This document shows, in pieces, positions 12,501 through 24,834 of a stretch of DNA of 64,000 nt. Within the stretch, counting starts at the first letter, position 1, and each line of letters starts with the position of its first letter. Location of the stretch: NCBI RefSeq assembly GCF_018691265.1, contig NW_024881321.1:26137698-26201697 (forward strand). The letters are read 5' to 3'. The notes below the pieces were generated by a model, which searched no databases, had not been told where the DNA came from, and saw nothing but the letters and a program-made list of their open reading frames with translations. The position numbers were made by a program, and so were the translations under genes. This DNA comes from Tyto alba. Taxonomy: Eukaryota; Chordata; Aves; Strigiformes; Tytonidae.

Positions 12501-12881
12501 AAATTATGACTTTCAGCATTACAACTTGAATTCTAGGACTCTGATATTACAATTATAACTTGCTTTCACTTTATCCAAGAGTAAGAGTATGCACCATAGC
12601 AATACTTGTTTGTCACTGAAACTTGAGATGTTTCCTTCCTAAAAGTAGAGTGTTCTACACTGTTATAAAGTCTGCTTTCTTTATTCTATCACTGCTTGTA
12701 TCATGATAATGGTCTGTGAAATTTTCATTACTTTCTAGTATGGTATTCACCAACATCTTTCACAACTTGAATGTCTTTTTTCCAATCCCATAATCTGAGA
12801 AAGAATGACATGTTTAGTAGAATATTATTTCCAGGTGCTTCGAAGTCTACAAGTGTTATGCTTCTAAACCAGTTAGCTCTT
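12501..12881. other. Unique spacer between CR1 and LTR-C, nothing seen
   Basis: AT-rich sequence with no recognisable repeat or gene. Its last bases, CTCTT at 12877-12881, form one side of the imperfect target duplication of the following LTR. Confidence 0.6.
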
Positions 12882-13446
12882 TGTTGTGGTTTGAACCTGG
12901 TCAGCAGCCAAACACCCTGTGGGTGCTCACCCATCCTCCCCCGCCTGGGAATGGGGAAGGGAATTGGAAGGGTAAAGGGACACTTGCAGGTTGAGATAAA
13001 AGCAGTTTAATAATGGTAATAAAACAAAACAACAATAATAATAGAAAGTATAAACAGGCAATACACAGTATGATTACTCACCACCCAATGACTGATACCC
13101 ATCCTGTTCCTGACTAGTGATCCTGAAATACAAAAATCCTATAATCACAGTCCCGGAAGCAAGAGAGAGAACTCCCAGATGCCCCTCCTCTATGTACTGA
13201 TCATGACATTACATGATATGGAATATTTCATTAGCCAATTTGGGTCTGGTGCTCTGTACTTCCTCCCAGCTTCATGTGCACTTGCACACGAACAAGACAT
13301 GGGCAGGATATGTCTCAGCAAAAACTGAAAATATCAGTGTGTTATCGGCATTCTTCTCATTCCAAATTTCATACTGAGTTCAAAACACAGCACTATTCTA
13401 GCTACTAAGAAGAAACATTAACTCTATTCCAGCCTAAACTAGGACA
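12882..13446 (-). mobile_element. Solo LTR family C (common avian ERV LTR)
   Basis: On the minus strand this 565-bp element starts TGTCCTAGTTTAGGCTGGAA (13446 downward) and ends GGTTCAAACCACAACA at 12882. It contains the hallmarks of a very widespread avian LTR: 'atagagttaat', 'agtgctgtgttttg', 'tgataacacactgat', 'atattccatatcat', and a 'cattattaaactgcttttatctcaacc' tail carrying ATTAAA. The ends are TG…CA. Flanking pentamers CTCTT (12877-12881) and CTGTT (13447-13451) match 4 of 5, consistent with a 5-bp target duplication. No internal retroviral sequence adjoins, so it is a solo LTR. I do not assign a Repbase name. Confidence 0.85.
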
Positions 13447-16400
13447 CTGTTTCAGAAAACAACACATTCTTCTTTATAGTAGTGGAAGGCTAGTTTGGCC
13501 AAGATACTAAAAAATACTTTCTCCCTAGAGTATGCATTTCATTCTTTACAGTCTTTCCAGTGCAATTGTCAACAGTTTAGATAACTGGAAAACAATGTTT
13601 TAAGTCAAAGCAATTAAAATGTTTTTATATACAAACCTAGTGTGTTTTTCTTGCCATGTCAGTATGTTTTGCTGAATCCACAGTTACTGCAACCATATCC
13701 ATTAAGTCCAATTTTTAACCCAGTCATAACAGTGTAACTACTATACAGGGCCATGCCAGAGGTAAAGATTCTTCTGTGTTACTTATGCCCAGTCAGTACT
13801 ATAGGTAGATCCTGCTCAGTGTTTTTTCCTTTTATTCCTGAAATTCCCAGCCCCAGTCCCATCAATTCTTCAGCAGTAACTCATCTTGTGTCAGTGCCAA
13901 TTCTGCTTGCAATTCTAACCACTGAGAAGAACAATTTTTTTTTTGTTTGTTTGTTAAGTGAACAGTAACATCTGTGTAGTGTTGTTCCAAGATATCTGAG
14001 CTATCTGGTAAATCTGCGTAGCACAGGGCTGTGTACAGTTCCATATGAGTAGTAGTTTAAACCCCCAAATCAGAGTAGGTAATAGCTTTTTTCCCAGTAC
14101 TGATATTGACAGCTAAAAGCATGCAAAGTAACTTGAGTCAGCAAAACTTATATTAAAAAAAAAAAAAAAAAAAAGTTAGATAAACCCAGAGTGGCATTTT
14201 TATTTTGATTCATTTTTAGTGTGGCTTTTTCCAGTAGGAATTTTGAAAGCAAGGAATGGCTAGAAATTAGTGTGAGTACAAGTATGTGTCCCTATCCCAA
14301 ATACATGCATTGAGTCAGAGAGAGGAGAAAAAGATTCTATCATACAGAAGTTAGATCATTTACCTAGCCAACATGGAAATCAAAATCTCCCTTTTCCAGA
14401 TGAGGCAGGGAACACCAAATAGAAAGGAAAGAGTGCTCAATGACTTTGGGATTGGGATATTTTATGGAGATGGAAAATGCTGGTTCTTGATTCAAATAAA
14501 TCAGGCCATATCAAAACAGAGATTTTGAAAGAAAAGATTAATTTCCTCGTGGTTTGGGAGAGGAATCCTGAGCTAATGCCGCAACTTTCTGAATTTTACA
14601 TCATTAGACCTTATCCAAAATATATATCCTGTGGATACTTAGGTGCCTCAGAAAACATTCTGTTTTATGCATCACAGAGACAGAAGTGTCTCAAACTACC
14701 TAGAGCAGAATACGTGGGCTGACAGTACTGTGGTTTCAGTCTAGCTTTTCTCACAGCCTGAGGAACCATATTATGGGTTGAAAGTCTGCCCTGAAGATAA
14801 AGCTTATTCTGTCTTTCAAGTCAAGAAAGGGAAATGGTACTTTCTTGTTCTAAAAGACAACTCAGCCTCTGTGGGGATCTCCTGTGGTATTCTGTAGGCA
14901 AAGTTATTATTTAATTCTCTGGATCACAAAACGCATTGCAACCTGCAAAGATTAAAAGTTACATTTACCCTATCTTCATTTTAATCATATGCATTTCAAT
15001 AGAATTACTCATCTTTGCATACTCTGGCATGCAAACTCTAGTATGTGACTATGCTTCTACAGTCATTAATATTAATTCTTTCATCCAGAGAAATGTGTAT
15101 TCTCCTCAGAGTTAGAGGTTAATAAATAATTCTCAAAGCTTCTTTATATCTTGAGTCCTAGACTTTTTCCAGAATTTCATGAAAGAGAAACTCCTGAAAT
15201 GGAAAGATATTCTTAGGAAGTATTCTTTGTACCTTGCATGACTATGTTTGCAACAAGTTGGTTTCCTAGGTTCCTGAAAAGTAATTAAACTGTACATGAA
15301 CTACCAAAAATTCATGATACTTCCTCAGCAATTTTTGTATATTTTCTGTAGTAACTGCTAAAGTACTGTGGGAAATAAGATCCCTAAACAAAAGTAAAGT
15401 CAATGCATATGCCTGACCTGAAAATGAATGATGATGGATGTCAGTACATGGCTGTAACTATATCTGAAATATGCTATGACTTGAAATATGAATTTCACTT
15501 TTCTGATATAAAGCAGTTAACTCACTGACTTTTCACAAGAATGAACATTGTACTACAATCAATAGCTTTTCATAAATCTTGGCTGGGTTATGCTAAATAG
15601 CCATTGGATAGCTTCCAGCCATCTTGCTAGAATCTCACCTTTAATGAAGGCACAATTCAGCATGATTGTGGGAGAATAACTATTCAAGAATTAAAGTATT
15701 AAATATTTTGAACACTAGTAGAGGTGGGGACTTAGGAAGCTTTTAGTAAAACAAATATCTTTCTGTGAACAAGAAGATATTTTGGTATCAAAGATACGTT
15801 TCAAGTCTTTCTGTTTTCCTGTTTGGAATCCACTGATGATGTTCAAGTGAAGACTTTTTTCAAGTTCCTAATTGTGGAAAAGCTAATTACATATAATGTA
15901 TGTAAGATGCTCTACAATATTCTCATTACCTATTAATTAAATTCTAAAGTTAAATTCTAAAGTAATAGGAGTCCTCCAATTTTATTAAATGGGTCTAGTA
16001 TTTTAAAACATATCTTATGGGAGCGGGCTAGAGCTTAGCCTATTGTGGTAGAAGATTTAATTTGCAGAGAAGATAAAGAATATTCTTTAAAAAAGCATTA
16101 AAATACATTCAGTCTTGCTGCTAACTTCGTTTGATTAAACCATTCTCAGAATTATTAACCTGAAAGACAGTGAATGAGCAGTGCCACTTAGTATCCTGGT
16201 CGCTGAGGAAAAAGATCCTTGATGTTGATACAAGGTAAAGGAAAAGGTGCACTTTGCAGTTTGCTTTCTTAGTTGGTGTGCTTTTTATTTGCATACTTTT
16301 TTTCTTTGTAAACCATATATAAAAATAAAAGTTGCTTTGTTTCTAGTAGCATATATATTTCCATCGCTAAGAAATGCTTTCTAGTGCATTTCAGTGTTAA

Positions 16401-16931
16401 ACTTTGACTTTACCCTAAAAAACCCACTTCCAGTAACTGAATTCTTTATTAGTAAACAAGAATAAAGGGAATAATGACCACCTTGAGGTTTCTGTTTTCA
16501 GACATTGCAAGAAATTGAGCCTGGCAGCAGCAGGAGTGGGAGGCCAGAATAAAAGATGTGCTATCAGTAAGGCAAAGTTAATTGTTGGCCAGCCAATCAA
16601 ACTCTCCTCAGAGTTGTAGTTATTCCTTTCTCTCTTTGTGCCACTGTCAGTTCAGCTCTCCTTCTGGCCTAATATTTCACAATAACTTTCAAAAACTACA
16701 AGGACCGTGGGTCTAATTTGAACACCAAAATAAGCGCAGAATTGGAAAATTGGGCCTTACTTGGTTCTGCTCTGATTCAAAGTGTGCCACTGAGGCAGGT
16801 GTTAGGCTGATCATCTGTGTTAAGAAATTTTCAACAGGAAAATATGTCTTGATTGTAATATGTTGGTTTGGGGGTTTGTTTCATTAAAATATCTGGATTA
16901 ACACTTTACCTGTTTTATTGCTTTTTTATTC
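13447..16931. other. Unique AT-rich DNA, no gene seen
   Basis: Open frames are at most about 81 codons (for example 14477-14722, plus) and match nothing I know. An A20 tract lies at 14155-14174 and a 13-bp tandem duplication around 15937-15962 (TTAAATTCTAAAG twice). I see no interspersed repeat. Confidence 0.6.
14155..14174. repeat. A20 homopolymer
   Basis: Twenty uninterrupted A on the plus strand after CTTATATT. No upstream sequence recognisable as a retroposed transcript; a chance slippage tract is the simplest reading. Confidence 0.85.
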
Positions 16932-17340
16932 AAAGAATGACAGGTAGCTGACGTTGGAAGGAGTCACTGGAATCATCTAGTCTAACATCCCTGCTCAAAG
17001 CAGAGACAACTAGAACAGGTTGCTCAGAACTTTGTTCAGTTGGGTTTAAAATATTTTCAACGATAGAGACTCCAGAGGTGTCTGGGCAACCTGTTCCAGT
17101 CTTTCATCAGCATCACTGTTAAATGTGTTTTCTTGTAGTTCTTATACTTAGATGGAATTTACTGAATTTTAGTTTGTACTTATTGCTTCTCATCTGTCAC
17201 GAAGTGGTACCAAGAAATGTCTGGCACCATCTTCCTTATCCATATCCATCAGGACTTTATATGCATTAATAAGTTACCCTTGAGGCTGAGAACAATATGC
17301 TTTGAACACACTAGGCATTTCTGTGTTTTCTAGGCTATAT
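16932..17340 (-). mobile_element. CR1 LINE 3' region, reverse orientation
   Basis: This matches the reverse complement of the CR1 3' region. On the plus strand the order is: 'acgttggaaggagtcactgg', 'atcatctagtctaacatccc', 'agaacaggttgctcag', 'gagactccagaggtgtctggg', 'caacctgttccagt', the segment complementary to the 'tgggcacaaactgaaacacagg' block, 'tctggcaccatcttcctta' and 'tatatgcattaataagtta'. The left end lacks the exact terminal octamer but shows its usual ATTC…GAATGA trace. Divergence is clearly higher than in the copy at 29225, so it is an older insertion. Confidence 0.85.
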
Positions 17341-17797
17341 GGATTGCTACCATAAAAAAATAATTTTGTAAGTTCATCTGGGCAAAACATTTGATAATTA
17401 AAAAAAAAATCTATGAATAAATAATTTTAAAAATACAAGTGATACAATTTAAAATTTCCATAATATTTTCAAAATTAAATACATTCAGAGTTTTTTAAGC
17501 AATATTACTCCAGCTTTTTATAGTTTTAAAAATTAAATTTTTGTTGGTCCTGAAATGAATATATTTTCTTCTTTACAGTTTTCAGAATTCCAAACACATT
17601 TAGATTAAATTACTACATTCTCTCCACTCCATACCTGGAAAAAAAAAATATAAAAATTATTAAAATCTGAATCTTTATATGCTTTATTGAAAGCAAATCA
17701 TACAGTGATCCTCACATTCCTGGAAATCAGAAACGAGAAAGTTAACCAAATTTTGAGCTTTCTTATACCAGTAGGGAAACACATTGCAAGTATGGGA

Positions 17798-17890
<93 letters not shown>

Positions 17891-18660
17891 TTACAACAAA
17901 TGCTCTTTACAGTTCCTATAAAAGTGTCACAACCATGTTCAATGGATGTAAAAAGAGTGACAGACTGAGATGTATTACATATATTTGAGGTTAGAGGAGA
18001 GAGACTTCATGCAAGGAACAGTGATAAGAAGACTCATATCACCCAGTGATTCAGGGAGAAGACCAAGCTGAGGCAGAAATATAACAAAGCTGTGCAGAAT
18101 CACGAACATGTACCTATCCTAGATGATTCTTTGTCTAGATATATTGACTGTATTTCTTGGCATTATTTGTTAACTTTGCCTATGGCATTTTCAGGATACT
18201 TCTTTCCCCCCCCCAATTATTACTTTATCAGACTGTTTTAACATTCTGGTGAGGCCTTTACCATAAGTTTCTATTTTGATTTGCTGTGCTTACAAAGATA
18301 AGATTCAAAAAAGAACTTTAATATTGAAACACCTAACCTTTATCTATCATGCTGCTAGAAATTTCAGGTCAGTGATTGCAAGCCTGCAAAATATGGATAT
18401 ATAAGTAGCATGTATATATGAGAAAGATATGCACCTAAGAATGGAAGCTGCTGAATCAGGTCTGTAGGTAAAACCGCGTAGCTATATATACAACTTAAAT
18501 CTAGCTGTCTGAGAATCAGTTCAAGATTAGATAATTTAAAATATCAAACAAATCCCATCTCTTTCCATCTTTTCTACAAGGCTCAAACTTATAGCCTGTC
18601 TGTATTACACATTGCAGCCCTGTGGAAGAGACATATTTTTAAGAAAAAAATATGTGGTTT
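17341..18660. other. AT-rich DNA with A tracts and a large (AAT)n, no gene
   Basis: Very AT-rich, with several short A runs between 17396 and 17650. The only feature of note is the (AAT)31 array. The 93-codon open frame that spans it (17687-17968) is mostly poly-asparagine from the repeat and is not a gene. Confidence 0.65.
17798..17890. repeat. (AAT)31 microsatellite, perfect
   Basis: Ninety-three bases of AAT without a single interruption. The reverse strand reads ATT. Long perfect triplet arrays usually mean recent length change, so the count is likely polymorphic between individuals and may be affected by assembly. Confidence 0.95.
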
Positions 18661-19026
18661 TGTTGTGGTTTCAGACCAAATGATAATGTGGAGACTGAGT
18701 GGATTCAGATACTTAAACACTTCAATTACCAGTATACATAGTTTTACAAATTACATGACTTCCCTGATCTCTGTGAGAGAACGTGAAGTCCAGGAGAGAC
18801 TTGTGGGTCAGCACAGGGGTTCCAGATGTGCCATGTGTCCTCCTTTAACTTCAAGTGCTCTTCTCCTTTTAGGAATCCCTGGAAGTCAAAGAGATGGTCC
18901 CAACCCTGTTGCAGGGCTGTAGGCTCCCTCAGGTTTTCTCCCAGAGAAACTCTGGACACTGTCTGTGCTGGGATAGGGTAGAGAATACCCAAATCTTGAA
19001 TGGTCCATTTAAATTCACTGGATGCC

Positions 19027-20095
19027 TGTTGTGGTTTAGGCCTGATTGGCAGCCAACCACAATGCAGCAGCTCTCTCTCCCTTCCCCTCCGGCAATGAGA
19101 AGGGACAGAGAGCCAGGCTTGGGGTTCAATATAGGACTGGAATGGGGAAAAATCACCCTTTTATGATCACGAGCAAAAGGCAGACTTGTTAGGGGAAGAA
19201 AAATAAAAGAACATACATTTATTACAGACACTAACAACACATAACAGAGTAGGACAGGGAGAAGCATTGCCACATCTTGAGAACACCTTCCCCCCACCCC
19301 TCCCTTCTTCCTGGGCTCAGTTCTGCTCCCGATATCTCTACCTCCTCCCCCAGTGGCGCAGGGGCAGGGAATGGGGGGTGCAGTCAGCGCTGCCACTTCA
19401 TCTTCGGTGAGGGGAGTTTCTGAAACTTGTTCCCCCTGCTCCATTGTGGTCCCCCTCTCACAGGAGACAGTCCTCCACAAACTTTCTCCGACATGAATTC
19501 CTCCCATGGGCCACAGCGTTCCCTACACTGCTCCGTTGTGGGTCACTAACTTCGTCCGACTGGAGTCCCTCCCACGGCTGCAGCCCTTCCCGAGCTGCCC
19601 CGGAGTGGGACTCCCCCGCATGCTGCAATCCTCCCAGCGCTGAATTACAGCAGCGGGGCTACCTTTTCCCACGAGACCCCGGCCTTCTTCAGGCACAGAA
19701 CCTTGATTATCCGAGCAGGAGCAACAGGCCATAAATCAATGTCTGCTCCACCGTAGATCTTCATGGGTGGCGGGGGGGCCGCCCTGCCGTCTCACCACAG
19801 GATACAGGGGGGTCTCTGCTCCGGCACACCTCCCCCCTCCTTTCTTCCTCCGTTCCTCCACTGACCTTGGTGTTCATGCAGCTGTAGCAACTCCTCCTCA
19901 CAAGTCTGACTGCCCGTCACCACGTCCCTTCTTAAATACGTTATCGCAGAGGCGCAGCCGATTGGCTCAATTTCCCAAACAGAATTGGAGCTGAGGTGGA
20001 GCTGGGGGAGCTTCGAGAAGCTTCTCACAGGGGACCGTCCCGATAGCCCCCTCCCCTGCCACCAAAAAACTCCACCACTCACTCAACCCAGGACA
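19027..20095 (-). mobile_element. Solo LTR family A (A1 type), complete
   Basis: A complete 1069-bp LTR in reverse orientation. On the minus strand it opens TGTCCTGGGTTGAGTGAGTG (20095 downward) and closes with GGCCTAAACCACAACA at 19027. It is flanked by perfect ATGCC duplications. It has an ATTGG/CCAAT box at 19961-19965, a TATA-like TATTTAAG at 19931-19938 and AATAAA complement at 19218-19223. It has much higher GC and CpG content than its surroundings. No gag, pol or env sequence adjoins, so it is a solo LTR left by LTR-LTR recombination. It shares its U5-side sequence with the fragment at 1-246. Several open frames up to 192 codons run through it on both strands; they overlap each other and I take them as chance products of a GC-rich repeat. 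Confidence 0.9.
19931..19965 (-). promoter_or_regulatory. LTR-A1 core promoter candidate (CCAAT + TATA-like)
   Basis: On the minus strand CCAAT (complement of ATTGG, 19961-19965) is followed by the block CTGCGATAACGTATTTAAG, with the TATA-like TATTTAAG at 19938-19931. The same block, with small changes, is kept in all complete family A and B LTRs here (30894-30902, 43125-43133, 49563-49570, 55573-55581, 57770-57777). Activity is inferred from motif and conservation only. Confidence 0.5.
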
Positions 20096-20439
20096 ATGCC
20101 CAACCAATGACTGGTACCAGTGTTCAGTCTTTCTGTCTCAAAGGATCTCAAGAGTTCCAACTTTCACATTGTTTCAAAGGTTTATATCTAAGCTATTTCT
20201 CTGCTTAACTACTTCCTGAGAAGGCCAATTTAAGCTTACTCACATATGCTAAGACTGCTTTCACTAGTCCTAACTTTGCTGGTAAGGACCTGGGACATAA
20301 TTCATCTTAGTTAGCATTAAAAACCTAAAGATTATTCATCTAAGTTGTCTCTTCAATAGCTATTTCTCTTCACTGACTACAGAATGAGCCTTGTTCAGGT
20401 AGATAACATTTAAATCACACAAATCCCACTTTCAGGCAT

Positions 20440-20455
20440 CCCTTAAATTTAAGGG
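20440..20455. repeat. 16-bp perfect palindrome
   Basis: CCCTTAAATTTAAGGG equals its own reverse complement and contains GC-rich ends, so it is less likely to be chance than an AT-only palindrome. It lies immediately inside the tentative end of the LTR-like unit that ends at 20458. Confidence 0.7.
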
Positions 20456-20458
20456 ACA

Positions 20459-23400
20459 AATCAGTGAGATTTTCAGCTAGTATTCAATATTAGATTTCTA
20501 GGGAAACAGATGGATTTTTGATTTTGGGTTTTGTTTTGTTTGTTGTTTTACTTTTTTTTCTGAAAACCAAAACTATGACTTTTTCCTTTTAAATTCCATT
20601 GTTTTCCCTCCTATTTTAAAGTATATGCTTTATATTATTCATCACCTCTTTATATATTCAGTTTTTAACTAGTTTCTAGAAATCTGTTGATGTGGTCATC
20701 CAATGCTTTCCCTAACCATTTTGCCATACAATTAGTTTCCAAGTTGATTTTTTACATGCTGTGCTCTCCTAAACATACTAGCTATCTGACAGTTTAGGAC
20801 AGTAAAAAAACTTACATAGTAATGCCATAATTTGTCAGTTATATATACACACCCATTTGTCATAATGTACCAAAAAGAAGAGTACGATAAACCCATGAGC
20901 TTTCTAACCACTGTGACCAGAACTCAACCTGTGCCATTACTGATAGGTATTCTTTCTCCTGTGTTGCCGAAGTATTTTCAAAGCTTTTAAGTGGGAAATA
21001 CTTAAAACATTTCTCTTCTTTGGATGGAGGTATTGAAAGCTTATGCATAAGAGCTTTCATGCCATCCCAGAACCTCATTTACTCTATTCTCCTGGGCATA
21101 ATTCACATTGCAGTATTCAACAAGGACCTTCTCTAATTCTGCAATAGTGCCATATTTTTGCACATAAAAAAAAGTGTTAGTCATTTATTTAAACAGTTTA
21201 AGGCTGAAAATGTCCAGGCTCATGTTATATTGCAAGTGCATGATTTGATATTGAATTCTTACCTTACTTCATAAGATTTAACCTTATACCTTGTGCATAT
21301 ATTATGAATTTGCTGCAACAGAAGAGAAGTTAATGTCTTTATATATTTGATGTCTGTGGGTGTAAAAAGTACAACTACACACATTAGCATTTAATTTCCT
21401 CCAAATGTCTGCCAGTTAAAGATCCCTGAGGATTTTGTTTAATTTGTAAGTGAAAGCTGGGAGCCATTCTGCTTTCTCTGTGTCTGTCGTCCACACCAGA
21501 GTTCAATTAAACATCTCCCCTACGGTTTCCTTCACCTGCAAAAACAAAGCAAATGTACTAACAGAAAAAGGACCTGCATCTGAATTAGACAGGTACACGT
21601 CAGTTAGGTGGATATATATGCAAGTGGGTAGCCAAGCTGTCATTCCTCACCCTTGCCTTCAGTGAAAGTAAATCTTCTTTATTTACTTTCACTCATTGAA
21701 TCATCCAAAATAGCATTTTTCTGTTGACTAAAACAGCTAAATCTTTCTTCTTTGAGTATTGGAAGGTCATGGTCATTTTTTTTTTTCTTTTGTATTTGTC
21801 ATTTACTTTCTTAATCAACAGAACAGAAAAACATTTTCAGCATGGAAATACAGCACTTTCACAAATTAGTCCTTTGTATCCTTAGATGTTGAAACACAAA
21901 TAAAATTTGTTCTGACAAGCAATGAAAAAGGAAGACAAAAAATATGTGCCACAAAACCAGAAATGTTTTAACAGTGTCAAAAATTATGATTAAAAATGAA
22001 TGAGGAAAGATATATGTACTTTAATTTTAAGACAGCTTTATTATACAACAACAAATTACAATTTTGCAGGTAAGAAAGCTTCTTCAGCTAAAGAATAACC
22101 TGATTCAGCCAATAAGAAATAGAAATAAAACTTGTAAGATAATAAAAAATATATCTATATGAACTGGTATGCCATGTAGCACTGGCAATCACCCAAGCCA
22201 CAAAATGATACAGAATTACTTACTATTCTGTCTTGTTCTATGATGGTATTACTATCATACCCAGCATTTTGAAGTTTAAGTTCAAAAGCTCTGCATGTAT
22301 GTACAAGAGCAGAAGTGTGTGCGTAAATATATAAAAAAAAAACAAAATGGAGAAATTAATGTAAATTATGAGTTGAAAAATGCCATTAGTAAGGTCAAAG
22401 ATGACCTTCAGAAATATGTAGTCGATATGATGAGAGGTAGGGACACTGAAACAGTGGAAACAGTGGGGAAAAAAAGAGAATTATATGAAGAGCATATTTT
22501 TGTACTGAAAGAAGAGGATGAACTAATAACATCACACCAGTATTTTTCAAAAACATAAATTAGGTTCTGTAGGCAATTGTCCTGATACTGAGTCTGGACA
22601 AAGAGTCAAAAGACTGAAAACAGATATAGAAAATAAAAAATTAATTTTTTGTTTCAATTATTTATAAGAACAAATAGGGTTTGAATAAAAAAAGGTCTTC
22701 AAAAGGATCTTGGCATACTCTAGGAGATTAATATCACTGATGGAGGACGTTATTTTTTTACATATACCACACATTGGATTTATGTGTTAAGTTAGGAGTG
22801 GTGTGATTTTTTTCAAAAAAGTTGACATGTGTCTTGAGCAAAGACTGTTTCCCAGGTTCTCAGAGATGGCATGGTATCCAAAGTATATTGAGACAAAATA
22901 CCGGGAATCCAACGCTAGAAAAAATTTTCATTCGGTTGACTGATCACTTCTCATTGTTCAATAGATACTTTACAGTGCATAGTCTTATTGTCCCCAACTG
23001 TTCTTTAAACACCTCTGATTTTCATTTGGGTATCGTAACCTAAATCAAATTCTTATTTGGTTTAAAAGAAGAGGAAAAGATGTGATCTCTCCCAGCTTTT
23101 TATTTGACAGAAAATAAATGTTCCAAAAAATCTTAGCTTCACTCATTTTTTGTTTGCTATGTCCCTGCAAACCCAAGTAACCCACTACCAAGTAATTTGG
23201 TCTCCCTACCAGTTTTGCTTGACATTTGTATGTCTGATGGAGACTTATTATCATGTTTGTTAAACACCCTTGACTAAGGGGCACTTGATCTCTTTCTTCA
23301 CCTCAGGTCCAAAGGACAAAAGGATCTCATGCAGACCCCTTTGCAGATTTTTTTGTGTTCTTTTCTGCAGGAACCCATTAGGACAGTTAAGAGCATGGTG

Positions 23401-24834
23401 TAATCAACTCTAGCATTAACTGTATCTCTGACCTCAGTGTGATCGCCTTTCAGTATTCTGTTCTTTCCTCATTAACGATGTCCCTGATAACTTCCTATTT
23501 TTTATACGTTATAATTGTCCTTGCTAACTGAGGTGCATGTAAGCAGTCAGCATTGGATATATCTCCAAAGCACAATCTGTTTGTATCTGAGGAATAGAAC
23601 GAGACTTTCATACAAATGATGTATGTCCTCAATAGGCATATAAACTAAGTGGAACAAATTCACCTGCTTATATTGCTTACTTTTTTTAAAAAAAAGACAA
23701 ATCTCCGCAAACAATAAGTAGCCAGTTTTGAATGCTACGGACAATATGAAATACCATCTAACAGAAAAAAGTTATTATCAAAAATTGCATCATGTACTCT
23801 GTAATATATAATAGATATACACTGGAAAGTAGGGCAAGATTCATCCAGAATATAGATGAAGGTCTGCATTGTCACAGAATCAGGATCATGGGTTGTCATC
23901 TAGAGCATGTACAACTCATTATTAACATGGGAGTTAGGAGGAGGACATGGTTTCAACTAGCTTGCCTGCTATATATGAGGAGAAATTATGTGTAACTTCT
24001 ACTCGTAAGCCTGGCAAAATTACCTGTACTGGTTTTTATTCACATCTGCATCTAAACTAATTGACATGTTATATCCTATATTTTCAGACACCAGTTGTTA
24101 CTATGGCACTTGGGCAGGCTGTGTTATTTGCAATTAAGGTGTCAAACTTAAATCTGACTTCTCTTGCCTTTTCAGTTCTTGACAAAGTTGTTTTGTAGCA
24201 TTGTTATTTTTTAAAAAGAAAATAGAAACAACCCCCTTTTCCAACCCCTTAGAAATCACCTCAGATTAACAGCACTGAATTCTCTAAATCTCCATATAGT
24301 CTTTCATGCAGTGAACTAAATAAGTGACAGCAATAGACAGTAGGCTATCTTCTTCTCTGCATACTTTTAAGACTTAAGCTTTGCTACATGATTTCACAGT
24401 TAATGAGTGAGCTGGCAAGTGGAGGAACAGTTATAGCCAGGAATCCTGATGTGAGTTGAAATTTCTGGAGGGAAAGCAGGGTGTCTAAAATGGTAGTGTG
24501 GGAAGAGAAAGCTATGCTGTTGGATGGCTGCAAACACATTGCAGGACTGAGAGCAAATGCACTGTATCAGGTGATGCCTGCAACAAAAGCTACAGATACT
24601 CTAGCTCCCTTTTTACTCAGGGCAGTCTTTACCTAGAAGTGATCAGGGCTCCAAGTGATTCTAATTGTCAAATTACAAGTCATCTTAGAAATTTGAACAT
24701 GGTCTTTAGACAGTCAAGAGGTGAACACTCTTTGAACTGCTTTTTTTTTTTTTTTTTTTTCAACCTCACTTCACAAAAAATAGACATCCTGTAGAGTGAA
24801 ACTCATCTTTTAGGAACCATGCAGTTTTTTGATG
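20459..24834. other. Unique AT-rich DNA, no gene seen
   Basis: Contains only short open frames. The most protein-like is 22295-22558 (plus, 87 codons), rich in K, E and D and possibly coiled-coil in character, but with no recognised domain and no neighbouring exon. A T20 tract occupies 24741-24760, just before the CR1 copy. I see no named repeat. Confidence 0.55.

Larger units (their letters stand above)
19022..20100. repeat. 5-bp target-site duplication ATGCC around LTR-A1
   Basis: ATGCC is present at 19022-19026, directly before the LTR, and again at 20096-20100, directly after it. A perfect 5-bp duplication fixes the LTR borders and fits ERVL-like (class III) or other 5-bp integrases better than the 6-bp alpha/ERVK or the usual 4-bp gammaretroviral pattern. 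Confidence 0.85.
18661..20458 (-). other. Possible older LTR-like element split by LTR-A (tentative)
   Basis: The flanks of the LTR at 19027-20095 are richer in GC and less repetitive-AT than the surroundings. On the minus strand the outer ends look LTR-like: TGTCCCTTAAATTTAAGGG at 20458 downward and TTTGGTCTGAAACCACAACA ending at 18661. The second resembles the end of the avian LTRs in this window. Without the nested 1069-bp LTR and one copy of its duplication the unit would be about 724 bp. I could not find matching target duplications (GGTTT before 18661, AATCA after 20458), so the boundaries and the LTR identity are an inference only. Confidence 0.3.

Noticed and set aside
17687..17968. 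Poly-asparagine 93-codon frame
   Set aside because: It is only the translation of the (AAT)31 microsatellite.
18830..18880. Polypyrimidine tract and AG (CTCTTCTCCTTTTAG) as a splice acceptor of a hidden exon
   Set aside because: No matching donor, no open frame with known domain downstream, and the segment lies in a probable repeat.
18929..19507. 192-codon open frame across the U5 side of LTR-A1
   Set aside because: It runs from LTR into flanking DNA, has no domain, and the GC-rich repeat is open in several frames at once.
22295..22558. 87-codon open frame rich in K and E
   Set aside because: Protein-like composition, but no family, no splice-linked neighbour and no upstream promoter; A-rich DNA gives lysine-rich frames by chance.
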